Of a DNA stretch of 20,932 nt, positions 1-8,270 are shown piece after piece. How positions within the stretch are numbered: the first letter of the stretch is position 1; every line of letters starts with the position of its first letter. A program made the position numbers and the translations under genes. This DNA comes from Phytophthora quininea (lineage: Eukaryota > Oomycota > Peronosporomycetes > Peronosporales > Peronosporaceae), in assembly GCA_011947345.1 (NCBI GenBank), contig JAAVTG010000713.1:1-20932 (forward strand). The letters are read 5' to 3'. The notes under the pieces were generated by a model that worked only from the letters and a program-made list of their open reading frames with translations, had not been told where the DNA came from and did not search any database.

Positions 1-750
1 CCAGCTCGTACAGCTCCTCCACGTCCTCCAAACACAGCGGCGTCGGCGTCCGGAACGGCTCCAAGTCGGCACTCACCTGACGAGGAGACCGGTGCAGTGA
101 CGGCGTCGGAAAGTCAGCTCTTTGAACTTCAGCTCCGGCGAGAACGAGGCCATCCCCACCGCCGTCGCCAACGGAGCAACTTCCCTCTTGATCGGGTCGA
201 ACAGAGTAATTGGGTGCGTGTTGACGGCCTCTCCGCTCGTAGCACGCAGCCGCTTGCGCTTCTCCAGTCGCCGCTGGTTGCGGTTCGCCTTGGCGCGGTG
301 GAACGCGCACATGCTGTGCAGCGCGCCCGTCTTCTTGACCGTGCGGGCGCGCAGGCAGTGCTTGCTCGGGTATCGGCAGCGCAGCGCCGGGTCCGAGGCG
401 ATCTCGTGCGGCAGCGGGTCTTCCTCCACCAGGATCTCCTCTCCGTCGTCGTCGTGGCCAGCGGTGGGCAGGCCCAGCGCGGAGGCCGAGGTGAGAACGA
501 CCGGCGTCAGTGTCGATGTTGATGTCAATGTTGATGTCAATGTCGATGTCGATGTCGATGTCGATGTCGATGTCGATGTAGGTGCCGGTGCTAGTGCTAG
601 TGCCGATGCGGGTCTGTCCGACACAGGCAATGCTCGCTTCTTGCCGATGAGCGTCGGTGTCGTGGTCGTGGTCGTGGTCGTGGTGGTCTTGGCGGTGGCG
701 GTCCTATCCATAGCGGTGGTGGTGGGAATCATTGCAGGCATTGCCGTCAT
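1..750 (-). pseudogene. Cys/His-basic motif protein, left copy, frameshifted and cut by window edge
   Basis: This is the left duplicate of the gene at 7476-8270, read from the same ATG (complement of 748-750). It has the same order of parts: a Thr run, a Thr-Ser repeat (longer here, because the TGTCGA array has six more units), an acidic DDDGEEILVEED stretch, the Cys/His-basic module, and a PITLFDPIKRE segment. Near 115 it lacks 4 bp (GAGC or an equivalent register) that the right copy has. Translation then leaves the shared frame after SPELKFKEL and stops at 73-75. The shared downstream sequence continues to position 1 in the other frame. The deletion is not in a homopolymer, so it is more likely real than the single-base breaks elsewhere. 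A shortened protein may still be made. No function is known to me. Confidence 0.7.
511..579. repeat. TGTCGA/TGTCAA/TGTTGA hexamer microsatellite, left copy
   Basis: Degenerate hexanucleotide repeat on the + strand, read on the minus strand as alternating Thr-Ser with occasional Thr-Leu in the Cys/His-motif protein. The unit is a multiple of three, so length changes keep frame. The equivalent array in the right copy (8067-8100) is 36 bp shorter, i.e. six units and twelve residues. Confidence 0.9.
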
Positions 751-2007
751 GGTGGAGCGATGCAGTGCAGAAGCAAATCCGAGCAGACAGACAGACAGAC
801 AGACAAGCGATCACGCCGAGGCCGATCCAAAAGTGAAGACGGCGAGGAACAGCTTGGGGGACAGGTGAGGTGGACACGTACATGTAAATACGTCGAGCAC
901 GCTTCGAGTCGTGGCCCGCTCTCCAGGTGCATCCCACGGTGTGACTTCGCTACAGCTCGGAGAACCAGCGGGTTTAACCACCCGCCTGCCGTTGGCCCAG
1001 AGTCGGGCTCAAGTGGCTCGAGTGGCTCGAGTAGCTCCAGGTGTCGGTGCTAAGCGAGTGTATTCCGCTTGCAGCTGGCGACGACTGCGATTGCAGAGAT
1101 CGAATCGAAGGCAGCCGAGTCGGGGCTGGGCCCTGCCCTGCTCAAGTCGCGTCGAGCATCGACTTCGTGCACGGCCTGCCCTATAGCCGCTTCAACGCGG
1201 TCTCCGCTTCTTCCAGTCTTCCAGCGGTATCCGGCGTCGGAGACACGAAGTCGGCGGCTGATCATGGCTTCCTGTGCTTATCTGCACGGCAGCGGTCAGC
1301 CCTTTGGCGTCGACGCTCGACAGTCTTGCAGCCGGTCTTGTCGGCGTTGAGGCGTCGGCGTCGGTGTCGGCGTCGGCGTCGGCGTTGAGGCGTCGTGGTG
1401 AAGGTGCCTGACCTCCCAGCCGGCCCCGGCGCAGCGTGAATCACCCCACCGAGGCGCAACGTGCGGCGTCTAGAGGTCGTCGCCGAGCAGATGATCGCCG
1501 CGACAACGGGCGTTAGCTGCCGCAACGCTCAGGTTTGACGCGAGTTACTCACGTGCAATGGAGACTGCGCTGCAGGCTGGTTTCACCGAGACATGACGCC
1601 GCTCGGCAACATGAGTCAGCCTCTCTGGAGCCGAGTATGGAGGCCGACGGAGCGAGCAGGCGGATCTGGTGAAGAGATATGCTGTCGAGGAAGCCGACAC
1701 GAAGCTTCATCGCCCGCGAAGGAGGGCGTCGACGGTGGTTTGCGTTGGCGTTTGGTCATTGCACTCAGCCTTCCGAGTCGGAGGGAATTCAGCACGCGTT
1801 CGTCTCCATACGCGGCCGCCGCGGTCCCACCGTCGTCGACGACTTGAGTCACGCTTTCAACGCATCGCCTTTTGACTTGCCGCGGTGACGACGCGGCCTT
1901 GGAAAGAGTGTCGACAGACATTCGGACTCGGAAGGTGTCCACGTTGCAACCAGCCGCGAGTGCACTGCTCCGAATATCGAGGTGTTGGCATTGGGCTTTT
2001 CGAGTCG
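751..2007. other. Upstream region of left duplicate, no supported gene
   Basis: Several 60-140-codon frames are open on both strands, but the two copies of the segment differ here by indels of 4, 2 and 1 bp that would shift any of them, which argues against long coding sequence. It holds a (GACA)n tract near 785-805, a GGCTCGAGT repeat near 1013-1035 and a GGCGTC repeat near 1348-1390. It probably contains the promoter and 5' untranslated region of the minus-strand gene. An 84-codon + frame (1593-1847) stays open in both copies (9107-9361), but I recognise no domain in it. Confidence 0.6.
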
Positions 2008-2298
2008 AAGGCGACAGCTCCGAAACCTGCAAGAGCGTCGCTCAGATGGATGCGCGGCAACGAGCTGTCCTCCGACTGGTGGACGGCTAGTTGTGGTCAT
2101 CTAAAACGACTAGGACATTGCAGCCACACTTTTGTGTTCGAACCGGTATTAATACGTGTGTGAGCTTGTTTTTGAGTGCAAAACGTCCTGGCTCGGATTC
2201 GTTGCTGGCATGTACTGTGAGGAGGCTATCTATGGACTACGTCATTGTTTGTACGCTCGCGAATACCATACTCGGCGCCAACGCTTTACCAGACATCG
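2008..2298. other. Unique spacer upstream of the LRR membrane protein gene
   Basis: Single-copy DNA between the end of the left duplicate and the first in-frame ATG of the next gene. It presumably holds that gene's promoter and 5' leader. An in-frame TGA at 2218-2220 closes the reading frame upstream, so the gene does not extend further left without an intron. No RNA gene or repeat was seen. Confidence 0.5.
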
Positions 2299-4328
2299 AT
2301 GCATCAAGTCGTTCCCGGGGCACCGGGCCCTGGGATCCATCACCTTCACTTGTCCAGAACCAATTTCTCTGAAGCCCAATACACAGCTCTTTGGACGTTC
2401 ATGATCTTGTTGCACTCCATCTGCGCGTTGTTCCTGCTTGCCTGTGCCAAGCTCTACTGGCTTATGGAGAACGAATATCTCGTTTATTTCGCAACACTCT
2501 TGGCGCCAGCAGCTGATCGACACTTTCGCGTGGTGGGGTCTGTCTTTGGCGTTCTAGGAACAGCCCACGCGCTGCAGCTCTTCACCCACATCGTCGTATC
2601 AATCATCGCTGGCAGACCAGCAGTCTACCGGTTGAGGTTCGGCAGCGCTTGCAGCTTCCCCATCAGGCTCATCGTGAGCGTTCTAGCTCCATCAACCGCA
2701 TTTGATCGTATCGCAAAGTTTTCGCGAGATTATCACGACAGCGACGTGTACGACATCACCTTTGGCTTCCGCAAACTGGTGGAGATCGTTACGCAGGTTT
2801 TTCAGAGCTACCGATACAGCAAAATGATCGCGCGACCGTGGATCAACCACACCAAGGTAGCGGTTGTGGTGGCAAACTGTTGCTGTGGGTTCATCATCCA
2901 GCGATTGTTGCTCAAAAGGCGACAAATCGCCCTAACTTCCGTCTCCGTGGCCGACCCTGTGCGCTTGTCAGGTCTCGTCGCCGACGTTTTATTGACAACA
3001 GCGTCGAGCATTATCATCCCAAGTCTGATCATTTTGCCATACATGCTCGAGTTTGACGTGAAGAGCCTCAACTTTCCAGACTCCATCCTCTACGGAGAGA
3101 TCGCCTTCTCCAATCTTGTGCACGAGAACCGAGCGTTCTTTGCCATATCGTGGACGAATGCCATCATCAAGGGCGTTCCTCATCTGAGTGCTTTCCTGTG
3201 CTTGTTGGCCATCGCGTCTGTATTGGGGTCGTCACAAATTGGATCTGCAGTATCACCATCGTTCACTACGGGGCTATGGAGCAAGCGAAAAACATTGGAT
3301 GCATCACCACTAACACTTCCCAAGAGCAGACGAAGATCGATCAAACAATTTGTTTACATAGCAGCGCAGTACTTGTTCCTCGCCACTGCAGTGATCGTGC
3401 TTGCTATCCACCTCTCTGCACAGTTTAGGAGGAAGGCTGGAGATATCAAGGCCATGCAAAGCTTGTGTCTTCAACACATGCATCCGTGGCTCTCTCCAAA
3501 TTTCAGCTGCTCCGTCATCAAGTACAATTGCTACAAACAAGACGAAGACACACCCTCAGTCGGATCGCTCAATTCGTTAGATCGTGAGGCATTGCACAGC
3601 ATCATCTTTATGCATTGCTCCGCGTTTACGATGCCCCCATCATCCGCGAATTCCCATTTCTGCTGGGTATCGAGTTGTGGAACGCGACACTGGAGAATTG
3701 GGGACAAAACGCAGCTCTCTCCGCGCAACTTCACGTGGAACTAATCTCCCTCATTTTTGTTCATGTCAATTTGACTGCTGTACCTGTCGGAATCCTGCAG
3801 GACCCCATGCCACGGAGGCTTATTGATATTGAGTTTTCTCATTCTAACCTGACAGCAATCCCCGAAGAAGTTCTTCCTACCTGGAACAACATCCAAATTC
3901 TTTACATTGAACATTCTCAACTTAATGCATTCCCATCCACTCTTCTCCAGATACCGGTGATTTCGGAGCTCTCTTTGATCGATAACAACATCGACACCGT
4001 ACCCGAAGATGATCTGCTTGCCTCGACATATTTGTACGATTTATCATTGTCTCGAAATCCTCTCAAAGCACTGCCGAAGAAAGTCAACAAAGATCTCGTG
4101 ATTTTCTACCTGGCGCTGGAATTCACACAACTGGAAGCTCTTCCTTCTTGGACGGATGAAGCAGTTTGGCAAGCTTTGTCACTTGGTGGGTCGCCACTTT
4201 GTGCAGACCATGACGAAGACCAACAGCCCAGAGTACATTGTGGGCGTGGTCCAGATGGATGGGATCCGCTAGGCAATGAACGCTACCCAACAGAGCTCGT
4301 GACTCCGCATCGGTTGCTGGAAGGATAG
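2299..4328 (+). CDS. Multi-pass membrane protein with C-terminal leucine-rich repeats (one apparent frameshift)
   Basis: ATG at 2299 is the first Met in the open frame. Hydrophobic spans suitable for membrane helices lie near residues 31-52, 75-100, 188-207, 225-250, 293-313 and 350-371. They are followed by a Cys-containing segment and about five leucine-rich repeats (nt 3745-4160) with the pattern L..L.hS.LtaiP, for example IEFSHSNLTAIPEEVLP. The layout, helices first and LRRs after, matches a large family of uncharacterised oomycete transmembrane/LRR proteins I know only as a type, so surface or endomembrane sensing is inference. Frame changes at the TTT run 3607-3609, equivalent to one missing base. 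Upstream reads to ...ALHSIIF, and downstream resumes with LLRVYDAPIIREFPF. Allowing for that, length is about 676 residues. It stops 48 bp from the stop of the convergent PIG-S gene. Confidence 0.85.
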
Positions 4329-4376
4329 CAATCCATTTCAAAGGTTGGGAAAAGTTTCAACGTCAATTTCATTGCT

Positions 4377-6023
4377 TTACTCCTGCTTGGATTTCTTAGC
4401 AGCACGCTTCGCTTTCCATCGTCTGAGTTCGCGCACGAGTCCCAACAAGAAGGGTAAGATAAGAGGTGCCAACAGCGGCGCATACACTCCAAGCATTTGC
4501 TCCTGAGGAAAGTATAGCTGCCGGATCATAGTGTGATCATAGTACGCAGCGTCAGTGAGTTCTGATGCTTGGCGCGCCCTAGTCAACAGACCGCGCAGGT
4601 CTGCAACGGCCACGCACTCTTGTTTGTCATGGATGTTGTTATCGCAAAGGATGGACTCTAGTCTGGTGACAGCCGTATCCACTCGAGACTGCACACGCTC
4701 CAGCACACTCAGCTCCGGCAGTGTCTCTACAAGCTCCAGGGTAGACTGCAATGTTTCGATTGCCGTCTGCATGAGATTAGCAAAGCGATCACGCATAACA
4801 ACATCCAGCTCCCAGTCCGTTACCCCATCAGCGGGCGAAGGCAGAAACACGATTCGCTGTTTTGAGTTTGCACTCGCCGCGTTTTCCTTTCGTTGCCTGT
4901 CAACGAAATCTGAGACGCCAAGCAGCGAGCGAAATTCAGTGACAAATAATCCCATGAGACGCTGTAGTTCCTTCCGCTTTGCAGTGGCAACATTTGCTGG
5001 GGTATCGCCCCCAGAAGGGAGACCATTTAGCGCGTGCGGGTTCAAGATGACAGCGGTGCCCCATCCTGGCAACTCGAACGAGGTTGGGAGGCTTGTACTA
5101 CTTGATGACTGGTCACTTGGGCGGATATACAGAGGAGCATGCGCAGTATCAGGAAGCGCTGCCATGAAATGCAAAACCTGCTCGCGATCATCCAACACTG
5201 AGGCATCCAAGAAATCGTTAGCACTCTTGAACTGCTTCAGATCCTCAGCGTTCAAATGAAACGCCGATCCGTCGGCATTTGGCGTGACTTCCTTGGCCAG
5301 TCTGGCATAGTTCACCACCTGCGTCTCCACTGTGAAGTTGGCGACAGCTGAAAACTTGTGCAGCATCTTCCCCATGTATTGCTGCACCAGGTTCTCCAGA
5401 TCCACGTCCCACGGCGTCAACGGGTTCTCCTTCAGCACTGAAAATTGCAGTCGGTAGTGCAGTGCTCTCCTGGCCATTTTGGTCTCCGACGTGTCCGTCT
5501 TTAATCTGGATTGGGGGTACACGTGGTCTCGAATTACTCTCTCGATGGAAGAATACACCGCATCTCCCTCTTGAATTTGACACTGAAAGGTCCACGCATG
5601 GCGATACTTCCCCACAAACAACTCTGGAGAGTTCTTTGCTTCATCACATAACAAGAACACACTAAAACCAGTGTCTTGGGTGTCTGGTAGCAGCGTTTTG
5701 AGCAGCTCGTCGACTTCTTGGGCTCCTTTAGCAGCTGCGTGTTGGACGGATCGACTCTGGTCGGAATCGAATTGCAATTGCTGCGTTGAATATTCGACAC
5801 TTGTCGTACTGGAAAATGACTTGATCTTTGTAAAGGGCTGCAGGCTGAAGAGCGTAACCTGGAGCTTGTCGCCGGAGAAGCGCGAGTCCGACCAGGAGAG
5901 CCGCTGGATGCGCTCCACGGGCAGCGGGACGCGCTCTACTTGGGTGAGGTGCCAGGCGATGGGCGAAACCAGCACGGCGAACAGCACGAAGGCGCCCACG
6001 ATCTGCAGCCGCGTGCCGGCCAT
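4377..6023 (-). CDS. PIGS: GPI transamidase subunit PIG-S (Gpi17)
   Basis: Intact 548-codon gene for the PIG-S subunit of the GPI transamidase, the ER membrane complex that swaps a C-terminal signal peptide for a GPI anchor. PIG-S is a structural, non-catalytic subunit. The architecture fits the family: an N-terminal membrane helix (about residues 8-27), a long lumenal domain of about 480 residues, and a C-terminal helix (about 510-530, MLGVYAPLLAPLILPFLLGL) just after YFPQEQ. Length is close to the roughly 530-560 typical of PIG-S. The tail ends KSKQE, with Lys at -3 and -5, a KxKxx ER-retrieval signal on the cytosolic side. The start is the only Met before the first helix (complement of 6021-6023). 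No frameshift or intron is seen. A perfect inverted repeat lies 16-41 bp upstream of the ATG. The gene is convergent with the LRR gene. Confidence 0.9.
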   Translation of the reverse strand: MAGTRLQIVGAFVLFAVLVSPIAWHLTQVERVPLPVERIQRLSWSDSRFSGDKLQVTLFSLQPFTKIKSFSSTTSVEYSTQQLQFDSDQSRSVQHAAAKGAQEVDELLKTLLPDTQDTGFSVFLLCDEAKNSPELFVGKYRHAWTFQCQIQEGDAVYSSIERVIRDHVYPQSRLKTDTSETKMARRALHYRLQFSVLKENPLTPWDVDLENLVQQYMGKMLHKFSAVANFTVETQVVNYARLAKEVTPNADGSAFHLNAEDLKQFKSANDFLDASVLDDREQVLHFMAALPDTAHAPLYIRPSDQSSSSTSLPTSFELPGWGTAVILNPHALNGLPSGGDTPANVATAKRKELQRLMGLFVTEFRSLLGVSDFVDRQRKENAASANSKQRIVFLPSPADGVTDWELDVVMRDRFANLMQTAIETLQSTLELVETLPELSVLERVQSRVDTAVTRLESILCDNNIHDKQECVAVADLRGLLTRARQASELTDAAYYDHTMIRQLYFPQEQMLGVYAPLLAPLILPFLLGLVRELRRWKAKRAAKKSKQE

Positions 6024-6038
6024 CTCTCGTCGACGTGG

Positions 6039-6064
6039 CGTAACCCGATCTAAAGAGGGTTACG
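6039..6064. promoter_or_regulatory. Perfect inverted repeat CGTAACCC-N10-GGGTTACG upstream of PIG-S
   Basis: Arms at 6039-6046 and 6057-6064 are exact reverse complements of 8 bp with a 10-bp spacer, 16-41 bp upstream of the PIG-S ATG. The same octamer recurs at 6773-6780 in the XYPPX/PEN-2 intergenic region. Its position and two-fold symmetry suggest a binding site for a dimeric regulator or a 5' leader hairpin. I cannot name the factor. Confidence 0.55.
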
Positions 6065-6278
6065 TTTTGAAGCGAAATTGACTCTGACTTGTGCGGAATG
6101 CCAAGCGCACAGCACGATAAAGTGTTGCTAAGAGTGACGATGTATGGACTACGTTGAAGAATTATCAAGTAGTTTAGCAGCGAGAGAGGCTGTGCCCGCC
6201 AGGGTTTTTGTTTTGTCGACCCGAAGCACGCAGGCCCTCTTTACGTTACCGCCTTGCCACTTGTCCTTCGCACGACTT
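6065..6278. other. Intergenic region between PIG-S start and XYPPX gene stop
   Basis: About 210 bp with no gene. It lies upstream of PIG-S and downstream of the XYPPX gene, both on the minus strand, so it should hold the PIG-S promoter and the XYPPX 3' end. No terminator-like hairpin or RNA gene was recognised. Confidence 0.5.
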
Positions 6279-6680
6279 CTATTTGAACTTGAAGCCTTTG
6301 TGTTTGTGCTTGTATTTGTAGTGCTTGTGCTTGTGGTGCTTGTAGTGGCCGCCGTAGACGACGCCCGGGTACGCCACGTATCCAGGCTGGGGTGCGACGT
6401 AGCCCGGCGACATGGTGGCCTGCACGAAGAGCTGGCGTCCTTGTGCCGCATAGTACGCCTGCGCTTGAGGCGGAGGGTACGCATTCGGCGGGTAGCCTGG
6501 CGCCGCCGGGTAGCCTTGCGGCGGGTATCCAGGCGCGGCATAGCCCTGCGGCGGGGGCGGGTAACCTTGCGGCGGCGGCGGCGCATACCCAGGCTGCGGC
6601 GGCGGGTATCCTTGAGGCGGGTATCCAGGTTGCCCGGGCGGCGGGTAGCCTCCGGGCGGCGGGTAGTTGCCGCCGTACAT
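6279..6680 (-). CDS. XYPPX-repeat protein with His/Lys-rich tail (GPRP-like)
   Basis: 133-residue protein. Residues 1-80 are tandem GYPPPG/GYPPQG/GYPAAP units. An Ala/Gln-rich hydrophobic middle follows, and the last about 25 residues are His, Lys and Tyr in alternation (KHHKHKHYKYKHKHKGFKFK). This three-part plan (XYPPX repeats, hydrophobic centre, basic His/Lys tail) matches the small glycine/proline-rich GPRP proteins described in plants and found in other eukaryotes, whose biochemical role is unclear. The start at MYGGNYPPP is chosen because the repeat begins at once. An in-frame upstream ATG (complement near 6813-6815, MENRKLARLG) would add 45 residues without repeat character. The gene is head-to-head with PEN-2, with 145 bp between the start codons. 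Metal binding by the His tail is possible but unproven. Confidence 0.8.
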   Translation of the reverse strand: MYGGNYPPPGGYPPPGQPGYPPQGYPPPQPGYAPPPPQGYPPPPQGYAAPGYPPQGYPAAPGYPPNAYPPPQAQAYYAAQGRQLFVQATMSPGYVAPQPGYVAYPGVVYGGHYKHHKHKHYKYKHKHKGFKFK

Positions 6681-6825
6681 GATGGAGACAGCTTCTAGCA
6701 GTCGCTTCTTTGGCAGATTCTGGAATGGCTTCAATCGAGCAAAAATGGTGGCTTTCCTACCGTGTTTTGAAACGTAACCCGAGTAACCGAGCCTAGCCAG
6801 TTTCCTGTTTTCCATCGAAAGTGCG
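6681..6825. promoter_or_regulatory. Bidirectional promoter region between XYPPX and PEN-2 genes
   Basis: The 145 bp between two divergent ATGs must serve both genes. It holds CGTAACCC at 6773-6780 and a second GTAACC at 6783-6788, so GTAACC is repeated with 9-bp spacing. CCAGTTT at 6797-6803 fits the oomycete initiator core YCANTYY and lies 23 bp before the PEN-2 ATG. The transcription start is inferred from that match only. Confidence 0.5.
6797..6803 (+). promoter_or_regulatory. Candidate initiator (YCANTYY) for PEN-2
   Basis: CCAGTTT followed by TCCTGTTTTCC matches the short core of the oomycete initiator. It is a weak pattern, and chance matches are common. Confidence 0.3.
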
Positions 6826-7292
6826 ATGCCGAGGCGCGAGACGGACACGGACACGCCCGTGCTGGAGGAGACGGCGCGGCCGACGGCCCCGAGCAACGGG
6901 GACGCCAACAACCGCGGCAACTTCACGCGCAACCTGAACAAGGAGTCGGACGAGAGCGTGGCGCGCAAGATGTTCTTGGGGGCTGCGCCTTCCTGCCGTG
7001 GCTGCACCTGGTCAACGTCATCTTCTTCCGCAAGCAGTTCCAGGACGCCACCGTGGACCCATCGGTCACGATCTGTACGAGGATACACAAATGGGTTCTG
7101 TGTACTCTTATTACTTGAGACTGACGCTGTTTTGGGCGTGCTGCAGGGGTGCGACGGTCGTTCATGGGCTTCTGCTTCTGGACGGTGCTCTTTGTGGCCT
7201 GGGTGCTCGTCTTCCAACTCAACTGGAAGGACTTTGGCTGGCAGAGTCTGGTGATGGTCGTGCCTGACGAGGACGTGGACGCGGGCTGGTAG
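6826..7292 (+). CDS. PSENEN: Gamma-secretase subunit PEN-2 (two exons, one apparent frameshift)
   Basis: PEN-2 is the smallest subunit of gamma-secretase, the intramembrane aspartyl protease, and is needed for presenilin maturation. Exon 1 (6826-7074) encodes about 50 polar residues and then a first membrane segment with the family signature: RKMFLGG, FLPWLHLVNVIFF, FRKQF. Exon 2 (7147-7292) encodes WVRRSFMGFCFWTVLFVAW and a tail FGWQSLVMVVPDE, matching the second helix and the conserved C-terminus. The join 7074/7147 restores the codon for the expected aromatic residue. Frame changes at the GGGGG run 6978-6982, as if one base is missing. With that allowed, the two exons give about 131 residues against about 101 in animals, the excess being the N-terminal extension. 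The gene is head-to-head with the XYPPX gene and convergent with the Cys/His gene. Confidence 0.85.
7075..7146 (+). other. PEN-2 intron, 72 bp
   Basis: Begins GTACGAG and ends TTGGGCGTGCTGCAG. Both fit oomycete splice sites, and the size is typical. Removal leaves a codon split 1/2 that becomes TGG and joins the two PEN-2 helices without gap. The unspliced frame is not homologous to PEN-2 across this stretch. Confidence 0.8.
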
Positions 7293-7475
7293 GCGGTCTT
7301 CGATCGAGCCGACCCCTGTACCATGATTTACTGCCCAAGAAATGCGACGGATCGCAGGCTGACAAGGGCATTGGTAGCTTCGCCTGAACGACACTTTCTT
7401 GTGAGCATATTGCATGTTAAAAAGTTTCACTTCCTTCAAAGCATTCATTGTTAAGCTAATTCACTAGCACTTTGT
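7293..7475. other. Convergent intergenic region, no feature recognised
   Basis: 183 bp between the PEN-2 stop and the stop of the minus-strand Cys/His gene. It must hold both 3' ends. Long minus-strand frames that cross it are shadows of the neighbouring genes. Confidence 0.5.
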
Positions 7476-8270
7476 CTACACGAGCCACCGCAACGCACTC
7501 TCCAGCAGATCGTCACCGTCCACAACGACCTCCTGCTTCACCACAACGTCCACCAGCTCGTATAGCTCCTCCACGTCCTCCAAACACAGCGGCGTCGGCG
7601 TCCGGAACGGCTCCAAGTCGGCACTCACCTGACGAGGAGACCGGTGCAGTGACGGCGTCGGAAAGTCGAGCAGCTCTTTGAACTTCAGCTCCGGCGAGAA
7701 CGAGGCCATCCCCACCGCCGTCGCCAACGGAGCAACTTCCCTCTTGATCGGGTCGAACAGAGTAATTGGGTGCGTGTTGACGGCCTCTCCGCTCGTAGCA
7801 CGCAGCCGCTTGCGCTTCTCCAGTCGCCGCTGGTTGCGGTTCGCCTTGGCGCGGTGGAACGCGCACATGCTGTGCAGCGCGCCCGTCTTCTTGACCGTGC
7901 GGGCGCGCAGGCAGTGCTTGCTCGGGTATCGGCAGCGCAGCGCCGGGTCCGAGGCGATCTCGTGCGGCAGCGGGTCTTCCTCCACCAGGATCTCCTCTCC
8001 GTCGTCGTCGTGGCCGGCGGTGGGCAGGCCCAGCGCGGAGGCCGAGGTGAGGACGACCGGCGTCAGTGTCGATGTTGATGTCGATGTCGATGTCGATGTA
8101 GGTGCCGGTGCTAGTGCTAGTGCCGATGCGGGTCTGTCCGACACAGGCAATGCTCGCTTCTTGCCGATGAGCGTCGGTGTCGTGGTCGTGGTCGTGGTCG
8201 TGGTGGTCTTGGCGGTGGCGGTCCGATCCATAGCGGCGGTGGTGGAAATCATTGCAGGCATTGCCGTCAT
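7476..8270 (-). CDS. Cys/His-basic motif protein, right copy, intact
   Basis: 264 residues from the ATG at 8268-8270. Order: Ala/Thr-rich N-terminus with a ten-Thr run (about 22-31), a Thr-Ser repeat (about 58-70), an acidic patch (88-99), then a compact module with Cys113, Cys120, His133, Cys136 and His139 that runs into a basic stretch NQRRLEKRKRLR, and an acidic/hydrophobic C-terminus (EDVEELYELVDVVVKQE). The C-x6-C-x12-H-x2-C-x2-H spacing with a basic helix after it suggests a small zinc-binding, possibly nucleic-acid-binding module. Similar CxxHRxxANxNQRR segments occur in uncharacterised oomycete proteins as far as I recall. Nuclear location is inference from the basic stretch. An extension to 8453 is open here, but the extra GACA unit puts it out of frame in the left copy, so I prefer the ATG at 8270. 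Confidence 0.7.
   Translation of the reverse strand: MTAMPAMISTTAAMDRTATAKTTTTTTTTTTPTLIGKKRALPVSDRPASALALAPAPTSTSTSTSTSTLTPVVLTSASALGLPTAGHDDDGEEILVEEDPLPHEIASDPALRCRYPSKHCLRARTVKKTGALHSMCAFHRAKANRNQRRLEKRKRLRATSGEAVNTHPITLFDPIKREVAPLATAVGMASFSPELKFKELLDFPTPSLHRSPRQVSADLEPFRTPTPLCLEDVEELYELVDVVVKQEVVVDGDDLLESALRWLV
8067..8100. repeat. TGTCGA hexamer microsatellite, right copy
   Basis: Shorter version of the array at 511-579, in the same place in the Cys/His-motif gene. It encodes the Thr-Ser repeat on the minus strand. Confidence 0.9.

Larger units (their letters stand above)
1..2007. repeat. Segmental duplication, left copy (continues beyond window start)
   Basis: Position 1 aligns with 7553, and the match runs in the same orientation to about 2007 (partner about 9521), ending in the shared string ttttcgagtcg. 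The left copy is 38 bp longer. Indels I can see: 36 bp more of the TGTCGA hexamer array, one extra GACA unit near 785-805, a 4-bp deletion near 115, a 2-bp change in the GGCGTC array near 1348-1390, and single-base changes near 1870 and 1910. Substitutions are sparse. The segment holds the Cys/His-motif gene and about 1.25 kb of its upstream DNA. The left limit is outside the window. Confidence 0.95.

Noticed and set aside
511..579. CRISPR-like short repeats
   Set aside because: Contiguous hexamers without spacers in a eukaryotic coding region.
1885..2163. Plus-strand frame with CRQTF...CPRCNQPRVHC spacing suggestive of a zinc finger
   Set aside because: The two duplicates differ by single-base indels just upstream and diverge after 2007, and no complete domain is seen. 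Left as a possible relic.
2229..2242. Shared tatggactacgt at about 2231 and 6143
   Set aside because: A single 12-base match in 21 kb without extended similarity is compatible with chance.
6681..7448. Extension of the XYPPX protein upstream across PEN-2
   Set aside because: The frame is antisense to both PEN-2 exons and shows no XYPPX character. PEN-2 homology on the + strand explains the open frame.
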